Source: Myxococcales bacterium
GTDB lineage: Bacteria; Myxococcota_A; Polyangia; Polyangiales; Houyiibacteriaceae
Assembly: GCA_029863605.1 (NCBI GenBank)
Contig: JAOTVB010000007.1
Span: 124,001 to 188,000, forward strand
DNA length: 64,000 bases
Reading direction: 5' to 3'
The translations under genes and the position numbers were made by a program. Below, in pieces: positions 17,196 through 24,725 of this stretch. Under the pieces are notes generated by a model. The model worked only from the letters and a program-made list of their open reading frames with translations. It had not been told where the DNA came from and searched no databases. Position 1 is the stretch's first letter. The number at the start of each line of letters is the position of its first letter.

Positions 17196-18059
17196 ATGAT
17201 CATCGTCACTGGCACCAAGCGTTCGGGCACTTCGATGTGGATGAAGCTACTGATCGAAGGGGGCTTCCCTTCGATCGGTAGCGCCTTCCCCAAGGACTGG
17301 GGTAGCACCATCAAGGACGCCAACCCGGGCGGGTTCTATGAGTCTGATCTGCGCGAAGGCGTGTACCACGCGACCAACCCGGATCCGAAGACTGGACACT
17401 ACCTGTTCCCCGAGGCCACGCGGCAACACGCACTCAAGGTGTTCGTGCCAGGGCTGATTCGAACCGACCGTGCGTACATCGACAAGGTGGTCGCAACGGT
17501 AAGGCCTTGGCGCGAATATGTGCGGTCGCTGGACCGTCTCTACACGATGGAGCAAGAGGCCAAGAACGCGCAGCGTGGCGAAGAGAAGCCGTGCGTCCCG
17601 CCTCCCGTCTACATCCCTGCGGCGCTCGAGTGGTGGACGCACAACTTCTCGCTGATCAGCGATGTGGTGACGCGTCGGTACCCGATGTTCATGGTGGCGT
17701 ACGATGCAGTGATCGAGAGGCCTGAGGCGACTGTCGGAGACGTCTTTGAGTGGTTGGGAGAAGGTGATGTCGCCCGCGCCGTAGCGCAGGTGCGGCCTCA
17801 ACTGAGGACGCAGGTCTCCGACCGTTGCCTGGAAGTCAGTGCCGCCGAAAGTGGACTCGAGCCAGCTGTGGTCGAGGTGTTCGATGAGCTTTACGAGACG
17901 GTCTTGCGAAAGCGTGAGATCGAGCAATCTTTCGTCGACCGCCTGAACGCGACCAACGAGCTACTACAGGAGCGCATTCGCGACGCGCTCAAGGACGCAG
18001 CCGTGCGCCGGCAAGAGCGCCGCAGGGCGATCGTAGATGCAAGGCTGCGGGCAGCGTAA
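17196..18059 (+). CDS. Sulfotransferase-like P-loop protein
   Basis: From ATG 17196 (GGAGG six bases upstream; the TTG at 17163 adds 11 residues) the protein has 287 residues. The N-terminal TGTKRSGTSMWMKLL fits the 5'-phosphosulfate-binding loop of PAPS-dependent sulfotransferases, and KVVATVRPWREYVRSLDRLY fits the strand and helix that bind the 3'-phosphate (R then S). The C-terminal 60 residues are charged helix. Relatives are annotated sulfotransferase family protein. It has no signal peptide, so it would act in the cytoplasm. Upstream neighbour is the Tyr-rich lipoprotein. Acceptor unknown; it may be a kinase-like P-loop protein instead, but the paired motifs favour sulfotransfer. Confidence 0.75.
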   Translation: MIIVTGTKRSGTSMWMKLLIEGGFPSIGSAFPKDWGSTIKDANPGGFYESDLREGVYHATNPDPKTGHYLFPEATRQHALKVFVPGLIRTDRAYIDKVVATVRPWREYVRSLDRLYTMEQEAKNAQRGEEKPCVPPPVYIPAALEWWTHNFSLISDVVTRRYPMFMVAYDAVIERPEATVGDVFEWLGEGDVARAVAQVRPQLRTQVSDRCLEVSAAESGLEPAVVEVFDELYETVLRKREIEQSFVDRLNATNELLQERIRDALKDAAVRRQERRRAIVDARLRAA

Positions 18060-18449
18060 TCACGGTGTCCAATAGCTCTTCCGTTGCAAGCTGATGGGCC
18101 CACCGTTCATGCGGCGGACGCTTTCCGCCGCGACATCGACGTCCATCCCCGCCGCGGTGACGAACAGCGGCTTGTGGCTTCGGCCCCGAAGCACACGCCT
18201 TTGGCCGTGAAAATCACCAAAAGGGTTCTTGGCGATGCCGATCACGTGAATTTCTTCGTTGAGCGCACGATGGAGGATGCAGGGAAGCTCGCGTTCGTGG
18301 AACTGACCAGGAGCATACGGAGCCACCCGCAGTATGAAGGCGAAGCGCTCCTCATGGCTTTCGCTCGAATCCCAATCTTTGTACACGACGCACGAGGCAA
18401 TGGCTGGGCCTTCATCCCCCTGGTAGTCGACATCGACACAGGCAAGCAT
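18060..18449 (-). pseudogene. Endonuclease V-like gene with internal deletion, probably inactive
   Basis: The 129-codon frame starts like an endonuclease V-like protein (ACVDVDY, the first metal-ligand Asp; later RELPCIL with the second acid) and ends like one (VIGIAKNPF, KPLFVTAAGMDVDVAAESVRRM). Between residues ~63 and ~64 the family's middle part, about 50 residues with the VDG-type catalytic Asp and the LGxHL segment, is absent without a frame change. The last 14 residues (GGPISLQRKSYWTP) do not fit the family; the +1 frame there reads a more helical HQLATEELLDTV, so a small frameshift near 18105 is possible. The stop abuts the stop of the sulfotransferase gene. No ribosome site is clear. 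A short real protein cannot be excluded. Confidence 0.6.
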
Positions 18450-18519
18450 AGTCTGCAGCCTAGACGGTTCTTGTCGAATTCCCTATGCTCGATCGGCCCG
18501 CGGGTGGAGAGGTCGGTCG

Positions 18520-19095
18520 ATGTCGAACAAGGTTCCCGAAGATGAGTTGCGAAGAATCATTAGCGAGTACCGGCACACTCAGGGCGAGCACGAGCGCGAA
18601 GGGGAGTCTGGCAGTTGGCGGCGTCGGCAGAAGGCCCAGCTCGCCGACCTCGAAACGCGGTTCGAGCAAATCTTGGAGCATTGGTTCCGCGATGAAACCA
18701 CTCGAGCACAGTGGCGCGAACATTTGTTCCGCGCCGCGCCGGAGCCGGCCCCCGTCCACGAGGTGCCTCGTTTATATCGAGGGCGATCGGAAAGCGGCTC
18801 GGTCATGGATGTCTTCGAGACGCAGGGTGGCGACTGGGAATACATCGTCGATGGCACGGTCGCGAAGCGCAGCAAAGCCGGGAAATCGACAGAGGCCACG
18901 CTGCGCCTGGGCGGCCCGACATTTCAGGAGACGTTTGATGCACCTACCGAGGCGTTGGAGGTGTTGCGCACGTACGTCGCCGAGCAGCCGTCGGGTGGAC
19001 CGCCTTGGGAGTGGGCGTCTGAGCTGTTCGCCGACGGCTTGATCGACATGAACTTCTCACTTACCGAGCGCGGCCAGCGATTCATTCAGAGTTGA
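18520..19095 (+). CDS. Hypothetical soluble protein, coupled to THUMP gene
   Basis: A 191-residue protein, unrecognised. The N-terminal 70 residues are charged and helical (ELRRIISEYRHTQGEHER, AQLADLETRFEQILEHWF), probably a coiled coil. The rest looks like an alpha/beta domain (DWEYIVDGTVAKRS, TLRLGGPTFQETFDAPTEALEVLRTYV) ending in short amphipathic helices. No signal peptide, no membrane segment and no catalytic motif are visible. The ATG at 18520 is preceded by GGAGAGG. Its stop overlaps the TTG start of the THUMP-domain gene (TTGA), so the two are translationally coupled and may act together. Confidence 0.65.
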   Translation: MSNKVPEDELRRIISEYRHTQGEHEREGESGSWRRRQKAQLADLETRFEQILEHWFRDETTRAQWREHLFRAAPEPAPVHEVPRLYRGRSESGSVMDVFETQGGDWEYIVDGTVAKRSKAGKSTEATLRLGGPTFQETFDAPTEALEVLRTYVAEQPSGGPPWEWASELFADGLIDMNFSLTERGQRFIQS

Positions 19096-19661
19096 ATTTC
19101 TTGAATTGCTCAGGGTCGGCAGCAGTCACTTGGAACGTCGTTGCAACGACGTATCCGGGTTCTTATCCCGAAGCAAAGCGCTTGCTGAGGCGGTATGGTG
19201 AGGTGAGTACGACTGAGTACTTCAACGTACTGCTGCTCACTGTGCCTGACGTAGGAGAGTTCCTCCAGGAGCTCGAGGACCACACCAGCAGGGACATGAC
19301 CTTACTGAACGCAGCTTCGAAGATCATTCCTGCCCAAGAGAGTTTCGACTTCCAGTCGCCACAGGAGTTTGAAGACAAGGCTTGCAAGGCCCTGGACGAG
19401 CTGATCCCGCGGCTCAAAGGCTGTAGCTTTTACGTTCGCATGCACCGTCGTGGATTCAAGGGTCGGCTGGTGAGCCCGGAAGAAGAGCGATTCCTCGATG
19501 GTTACATTCTCAGTCGTCTGGAAGAGGCACGCTCTTCCGGCCGCGTGACCTTTGATGATCCCGATGCGATCGTCACCGTGGAAACGGTGGGCCAACGAGC
19601 TGGGCTCGCCTGCTGGAGCCGGGAAGAGCGCCAGCGCTATCCCTTTCTCAATCTGGGTTGA
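19092..19661 (+). CDS. THUMP domain-containing protein
   Basis: The 189-residue protein fits an RNA-binding THUMP domain: NVVATTYPGSYPEAKRLLRR at the start (as in TAN1-like proteins), then CSFYVRMHRRGFKGRLVSPE and DPDAIVTVETVGQRAGLACW in the C-terminal half. THUMP domains bind the acceptor end of tRNA, usually fused to a modifying enzyme; here it is free-standing, like Tan1 that helps tRNA acetylation. Translation appears to begin at TTG 19092 in a TTGA overlap with the upstream gene; no ATG is available before the conserved part. Its partner enzyme is not in the window. Role as a tRNA-modification adaptor is inferred. Confidence 0.75.
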   Translation: MNFLNCSGSAAVTWNVVATTYPGSYPEAKRLLRRYGEVSTTEYFNVLLLTVPDVGEFLQELEDHTSRDMTLLNAASKIIPAQESFDFQSPQEFEDKACKALDELIPRLKGCSFYVRMHRRGFKGRLVSPEEERFLDGYILSRLEEARSSGRVTFDDPDAIVTVETVGQRAGLACWSREERQRYPFLNLG

Positions 19662-19727
19662 CGAAGCAGCGTCGTCATTGGCCACACGTATCCGTAGGAA
19701 GTTGAAGTTGTCACCGTAGGCAGAGTT

Positions 19728-22115
19728 TCATTCCCTCGTCTTCAACACCGCAATCAAATCGAGACGGTCTAGCTTTCGTCGGACGAGAAGAGCGCTTGCG
19801 ATGCCGGAGGCGAGAATGACAGCCACCGAAAACGCATACGTCTGGCTCGAGATGAAGAATGGAATTCTGAAGATTTCCGGGTCGGCCCACGAAGCAATTA
19901 GAGCTTTGGCGCCTATGGTCCCTAGGACGAGTCCAAGGGGAATCGCGAGCACGATCTGCACCGCCTGCTCGCCGAGTAGGATCGCCGAGATCTCGCCCCG
20001 ACTGAAACCGATCACCCGCACGGTAGCCAAGTCTCTGCCCCGCATCGACACGCTCACCCGAGCGTTGTTGTACACGATCGCAATGGCGATCGCGGTCGCG
20101 AACAACGTCATGATCAATGTCATCACTCTCATCGTCTCCTCGGTCTGTTTTTCGAAGCTTTCGATCATGTCGCGCTTTCGTGACACCGCCTGAATCGCCG
20201 GGATGTCGTTCAACCGCGACTGCACCTCGCTTTCCAACGGGTCGTCGATCCGAAGCAGAGCTGACGAAAACGTGGGGGCCTCCCGTAGCAAGCGATGAAG
20301 ATTCGGTTTCGACAAGTATCCCTGGAGGCCGAAGCTTTCCTCGATCAGGCCGGCAACAGTCAGCACGCGATCACCTCGATCGCCTTCCTTGAGCTCGATC
20401 TCGACGACGTCGCCCGGTCCAACCCCGAGGATCTCCGCAAGGACGTTCGTGAGGAGAACACCTTCCTCGGGAATCGGGACGTGCTCAAACTCGAGGTTGA
20501 AGAGCCGCCGAAGCCGGGCCCCACTGGGGATGCCCATCAAGACCGTGTCGCGCCACTGGTGCCCCGATCGCATCCGGACAGGCGTCATTCGAATCCCTTC
20601 GACCTCTTCGACACCAGGGACGTGCGCGAGGTAGCTGAGGCCGCGGTCCGGCATCGCATCCACGAAGCTCACCGTCAGGTCCTCGCGTTGTTGGCGTTCG
20701 AACTGCAGCATCATCAGAGGACCGTACGCGTCGTACCCGAATCTCCCCAGGATCACGATCGCTACCGCGAGGGCTATTCCGAGGGAAGAGAGCGCTGTGC
20801 GTCCCGGCCGACGCCAGATTTCGCGAAACACCATCAAGGTAGGTTGCGTGAATCTCTTGGTTAGCCCCCATCGCTCAATCGACGCCACGCGGTACTTGGC
20901 GGGAGCCGGCGGACGCATGGCTGTGGCGGGAGGCAGAAGCACGGCAGCCCGTATCGCGAGTGACGCACCGAGAACGCCAGCCAGGAGGCTGATTAGGATC
21001 GCGTTCGCGCTGACGGTCAGGTCAACCCGTTGGGGCATCTCAGGCAGCCGGAAGAACTCCGCATAAATCCCGAGCAGGCCCTTGCCCAGCCAGACCCCCA
21101 AGCCTAGTCCGATGAGCGCCCCAAAACTCACGATCACCGCGACCATCTTGAAGTAGTGCACGGCGACGCTGGTGTTCGTGTATCCGATCGCCTTGAGCAC
21201 TGCGATCTGCGGACGCTGCAACGTGATCAACCGAGAGAACACGACGTTCAGCAGAAACGCAGCCACTCCAAGGAAAACACTCGGCAAAAAGATCACCAAA
21301 GTTTCGATTCCTTGAATTTCGCTGGTGAGAATCGAGTGAGAGAGCTGGTGCTCTCGGGTGAACGCGCCGAGGCCACCAAAGGGTTTGAGCACACGATCCA
21401 TTGCGTCGAGAACCGCGTCCTCGTGCGCTCCCGGCTCGAGCTTCACCGCGAGGTCGTTGAAGGCTCCCTCCATCTGGTACGCGGCCGCAATCGCGTCCTC
21501 GAGCATCCACAGCGGAGTGAACCGCTTGTCGTCCGTCGTGAGCAGTCCCGAGTCGACCGCAAACACATATTCCGGAGACAATGCGTACCCGACGATCAGT
21601 AATTCACGAAGCTTGCCATTGATCACGGCCTCGATGTGATCCCCCGGCTCGAGGCCGTGTGCTTTCGCAAAAGGCTCGTTGAGCAGAACCTCGTCGTACC
21701 GCCCTGGCTCGAGATGTCGTCCGGCGCGCAGCAATAGCCCGTTGAGTGCAGGTCTCCCCGTCGAAGGAATCGAGATCAGATCGCCGCGTGCCGGGGAAAT
21801 CAGGTCGTCCATCGGCAGCCGTACATGCTCGACGATGCGGGGATACACGCGCGCCACACCCGGGAGCTCGGCGACCTGCCCCGCAACCGACAGAGGTGCG
21901 CGTTTGAGGTGCACGAACACATCGGCAAACCGCTGCGTTTCGTAGTAAAGGTCGCGGGATTGGTAGAGCGCCCGCCACGCGCTTTGAAGCGAGATATAAC
22001 AAGCGACACCCGAGGCAACCACGACCGCGATGGTCAACGCCTGACCGCGCAGGCGAACCACCTCACGAAGAAGCTTACGATCGAGGACTTCGAGATTCAC
22101 AGGCCTCTTCACCAC
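19728..22115 (-). CDS. FtsX-type ABC transporter permease (two FtsX domains)
   Basis: The 795-residue inner-membrane protein has a MacB/FtsX layout: an N-terminal membrane segment (RGQALTIAVVVASGVACYIS), a large periplasmic domain, three segments around residues 270-400, then a second copy (TALSSLGIALAVAIVILGRF, periplasmic domain, three C-terminal segments). The motif ARVSVSMRGRDLATVRVIGFS is the conserved FtsX-domain coupling helix; QRPQIAVLKAIGYT is its equivalent in the first half. Such permeases move lipids, lipoproteins or peptides, or transmit force. No ATP-binding gene is adjacent, so the ATPase must be elsewhere. It follows the MDR oxidoreductase gene by 12 bp; the start codon is GTG. 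Confidence 0.9.
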   Translation of the reverse strand: MVKRPVNLEVLDRKLLREVVRLRGQALTIAVVVASGVACYISLQSAWRALYQSRDLYYETQRFADVFVHLKRAPLSVAGQVAELPGVARVYPRIVEHVRLPMDDLISPARGDLISIPSTGRPALNGLLLRAGRHLEPGRYDEVLLNEPFAKAHGLEPGDHIEAVINGKLRELLIVGYALSPEYVFAVDSGLLTTDDKRFTPLWMLEDAIAAAYQMEGAFNDLAVKLEPGAHEDAVLDAMDRVLKPFGGLGAFTREHQLSHSILTSEIQGIETLVIFLPSVFLGVAAFLLNVVFSRLITLQRPQIAVLKAIGYTNTSVAVHYFKMVAVIVSFGALIGLGLGVWLGKGLLGIYAEFFRLPEMPQRVDLTVSANAILISLLAGVLGASLAIRAAVLLPPATAMRPPAPAKYRVASIERWGLTKRFTQPTLMVFREIWRRPGRTALSSLGIALAVAIVILGRFGYDAYGPLMMLQFERQQREDLTVSFVDAMPDRGLSYLAHVPGVEEVEGIRMTPVRMRSGHQWRDTVLMGIPSGARLRRLFNLEFEHVPIPEEGVLLTNVLAEILGVGPGDVVEIELKEGDRGDRVLTVAGLIEESFGLQGYLSKPNLHRLLREAPTFSSALLRIDDPLESEVQSRLNDIPAIQAVSRKRDMIESFEKQTEETMRVMTLIMTLFATAIAIAIVYNNARVSVSMRGRDLATVRVIGFSRGEISAILLGEQAVQIVLAIPLGLVLGTIGAKALIASWADPEIFRIPFFISSQTYAFSVAVILASGIASALLVRRKLDRLDLIAVLKTRE

Positions 22116-22127
22116 ACAGTCGCTTGG

Positions 22128-23147
22128 TCACGGGTTCGGTTTCAGCAGTATTTTTCCGCCCGTCATTTGGCTCAGATATTCCTCAACGGCTTTCTTGGCT
22201 TCTTGGAACGGATACTGAGCTCGGATTTCGCTTCTCAGCTCGGTCGATAAGAGCTTTTGTGCTCGCCGCCACGTCATCAGGATTTGAAGTAGATTCTTTT
22301 CGGTGATCCAAGGGCCGAGCCAGAAGCCATCGACAGCCTTGTCATGAAAGATCAACTGGTCGGGAAGTGCCTGCGCCGCTTCAAAGGAAAGAGCACCAAA
22401 AACGGTGACTTTGCTGTGCGGCGGCAGGGCTTGTAGCAGTTGCCCAGTCAACGGCCCGGCAACAGCGTCGAAGGCTAAGTGGGCTTCATACTGATGACAC
22501 GCATCATGAAGTTGTTGGTCGAAGTTGGGCTCATTGCTGTTCAAAATGACTGCTGCGCCCTGCTGTTTGAGTAACTCCACCTGAGCGTCTCGACGAACCA
22601 CATTGATGATCTGAACTCCCTCACTTTGGCCCAAACGGTTGACCATTTGCCCGAGTGCACTTGCCGCGGCTGTGAGCACGATGGCTTTGTGCCCACCCTT
22701 CTTCGCTATCTCCACAAAAGCGCTCGCTGTCATTGGATTGATCGCAGACATGGCCCCCTGCTCTAGGCTCACCGATGCATCCAATGGGAGGGCACCACCT
22801 TTCGTAGAAGTCACCACATACTCAGCCCACACACCATCCCTTTGCCCATCCCATAAACAGGCAACCCGTTTGCCGAGGAAGTAGCGGCCCATCAGGCCCG
22901 GACCCACGGCGACAACAGTCCCCGAACCCTCTCCTCCGGGAACGAGCGGGGGCGTTGGTCTAAAACCGTATCGACCCTGCAGAACGGCCAAATCAGAGGG
23001 ATTGATCGGTGAGGCGGCGACTTTGACCAGAACCTCGTCCTTTCCCGGCTTTGGAACCGGACGCTCTTCGACCCGGAGCGCCTCGACCCCGGTATATGAA
23101 TCCAACACAACGGCGGTCATCTGATCAGGAACTCGTGTCTGCGCCAT
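22128..23147 (-). CDS. MDR-family (zinc-independent) NAD(P)H quinone/enone oxidoreductase
   Basis: A 339-residue medium-chain reductase: substrate domain with KVAASPINPSDLAVLQG and PLVPGGEGSGTVVAVG, then a Rossmann domain (IVLTAAASALGQMVNRL). The zinc-ligand cysteine and histidine pairs of alcohol dehydrogenases are missing, which points to quinone or 2-enoyl reduction with NADPH. The start at ATG 23147 has GGAGG; the 26 residues further upstream are out of character. It is upstream of the FtsX permease gene (12 bp) and divergent from the wax-ester synthase gene with 107 bp between starts. Substrate unknown. Confidence 0.9.
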   Translation of the reverse strand: MAQTRVPDQMTAVVLDSYTGVEALRVEERPVPKPGKDEVLVKVAASPINPSDLAVLQGRYGFRPTPPLVPGGEGSGTVVAVGPGLMGRYFLGKRVACLWDGQRDGVWAEYVVTSTKGGALPLDASVSLEQGAMSAINPMTASAFVEIAKKGGHKAIVLTAAASALGQMVNRLGQSEGVQIINVVRRDAQVELLKQQGAAVILNSNEPNFDQQLHDACHQYEAHLAFDAVAGPLTGQLLQALPPHSKVTVFGALSFEAAQALPDQLIFHDKAVDGFWLGPWITEKNLLQILMTWRRAQKLLSTELRSEIRAQYPFQEAKKAVEEYLSQMTGGKILLKPNP

Positions 23148-23254
23148 TCTTGTCCTCCGTGCTCGATGAAGACTACCAACGAAAGCGTTATCACTCATGC
23201 CATGACGTAGCCAGCACGGTTGCAAGCGTGCTAGCGTATCCTACCCACCTCCCT

Positions 23255-24682
23255 ATGTCGGACACATTCTACGAACGTTTGAGCGCGCTCGACGCCATCT
23301 TTCTCGACCTCGAGAACGAAACCACGTCCATGCACGTCGGCGCGGCGCTCCTCTTCGATGCAAAACCGCTTACCCTCGAACACGGCGGGCTCGATATCGA
23401 GCGCATCACCCAATACACGTTGGCAGCACTGGAGACGATTCCGCGCTACCGGCAACGGCTGGCGTGGGTGCCCGGGTTCGATCACCCAGTCTGGATCGAC
23501 GACGATCGATTCAACATCAACTTCCATCTGCGCCACACTAGGCTCCCGCTCCCTGGCGACGAGCGAATGCTCAAGCGCCTGGTTGGCAGGCTGTTTTCGC
23601 AGCGCCTCGATCGGAGCCGGCCGCTGTGGGAGTTTTGGATCGTCGAAGGCATAGAAAACGAGCAGTTTGCACTGGTCGCCAAGGCGCATCACTGCATGGT
23701 CGATGGCGTCGCGGGTGTTGGGCTCATCGAGGCCTTGCTGCAAATGGCGCCGGCGGTCGTGGAAAGGGAGCCGAAAGAATGGAGGCCGCGTCCTGCTCCG
23801 AGCGACGCGCAGCTTCTCCGGGCCGAGGTCAAGCACCGCATCGATGGTCTCCGCAAGCTTTCGCACTTCATGCCGCGCGTTCGGAAAGACTTTGGAGGTG
23901 TGATAGGTGTGCTCCGTTCGGGGATGAAGCCCGGTCCGAGAAGCGTGTTCACGGCGCCCAACATCAGCCCCTATCGTCGCTTCGACTGGGCCTCCTTCGA
24001 CCTCGACGAAGTGAAGGCGGTCAAGAACACGCTGGGAGGCACTATTAACGATGTCGTGGTCGCGACGACGACGGGCGCTATCCGGCGCTTCCTCGAAGCG
24101 CGCAACACCAACGTGGACGCCATGAGGGATTTTCGCGCCTTTCTCCCCGTCAACACGCGCAAGCCCGGCGGTGGATCGACCGGAAACCAGGTCGCGATGC
24201 TGCTTGCAGAGCTACCGGTGTCCGAGCGTGACCCAATCGAACGGCTGAAGAAGGTCATTGCCGTCACGACCGAGCTGAAGAAAGAGTCCAACCAAACGGC
24301 AGGCGCGGAGCTCCTCGAAGACGTGGCCGACCTGACGACCAAGCGCCTGATTTTAGAGATCTCCCGCGGTGCCATCAAGCGACGCGCCTACAATGTCGTG
24401 GTGACCAACATTCCTGGACCGCCGCTTCCTCTTTACATGCTCGGCGCGCCGATGAAGGCCATCTATCCCTTGGTTCCGATCCCGCCGAACCAGAATCTCG
24501 GCATCGCCCTGTTCAGCTATAACGGGGGGGTGCATTGGGGCTTCAACGCGGATTGGGAAGGCTTCCCCGACGTGCACGAGTTCGTTGAGGACCTCGAGGC
24601 GACGTTCGAGGAGTACAAACAACTCGCCGCCGCACGCGCACCTGAGGTTTCGGCAGTTCAGCAACCCTCCGAGCGCAGGTAG
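23255..24682 (+). CDS. WS/DGAT-type wax ester synthase / diacylglycerol acyltransferase
   Basis: The 475-residue protein has the HHxxxDG active site (H145-H146-C-M-V-D150-G151), the N-terminal LSALDAIFLDLENETTSMHVG typical of the bacterial wax synthase family, the PLWEFWIVEG segment before the active site and the C-terminal domain with VVTNIPGPPLPLYMLGA. It esterifies acyl-CoA with fatty alcohol or diacylglycerol to storage lipid, at the membrane. The frame extends upstream to 23051, but the ATG at 23255 matches the family start. It is divergent from the MDR reductase gene and convergent with a hydrolase lipoprotein gene. Substrate preference cannot be read from sequence. Confidence 0.95.
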   Translation: MSDTFYERLSALDAIFLDLENETTSMHVGAALLFDAKPLTLEHGGLDIERITQYTLAALETIPRYRQRLAWVPGFDHPVWIDDDRFNINFHLRHTRLPLPGDERMLKRLVGRLFSQRLDRSRPLWEFWIVEGIENEQFALVAKAHHCMVDGVAGVGLIEALLQMAPAVVEREPKEWRPRPAPSDAQLLRAEVKHRIDGLRKLSHFMPRVRKDFGGVIGVLRSGMKPGPRSVFTAPNISPYRRFDWASFDLDEVKAVKNTLGGTINDVVVATTTGAIRRFLEARNTNVDAMRDFRAFLPVNTRKPGGGSTGNQVAMLLAELPVSERDPIERLKKVIAVTTELKKESNQTAGAELLEDVADLTTKRLILEISRGAIKRRAYNVVVTNIPGPPLPLYMLGAPMKAIYPLVPIPPNQNLGIALFSYNGGVHWGFNADWEGFPDVHEFVEDLEATFEEYKQLAAARAPEVSAVQQPSERR

Positions 24683-24725
24683 ATACGCGTCGAACAGGGA
24701 CCGCCATCGCGACAGAGCACTCGCC

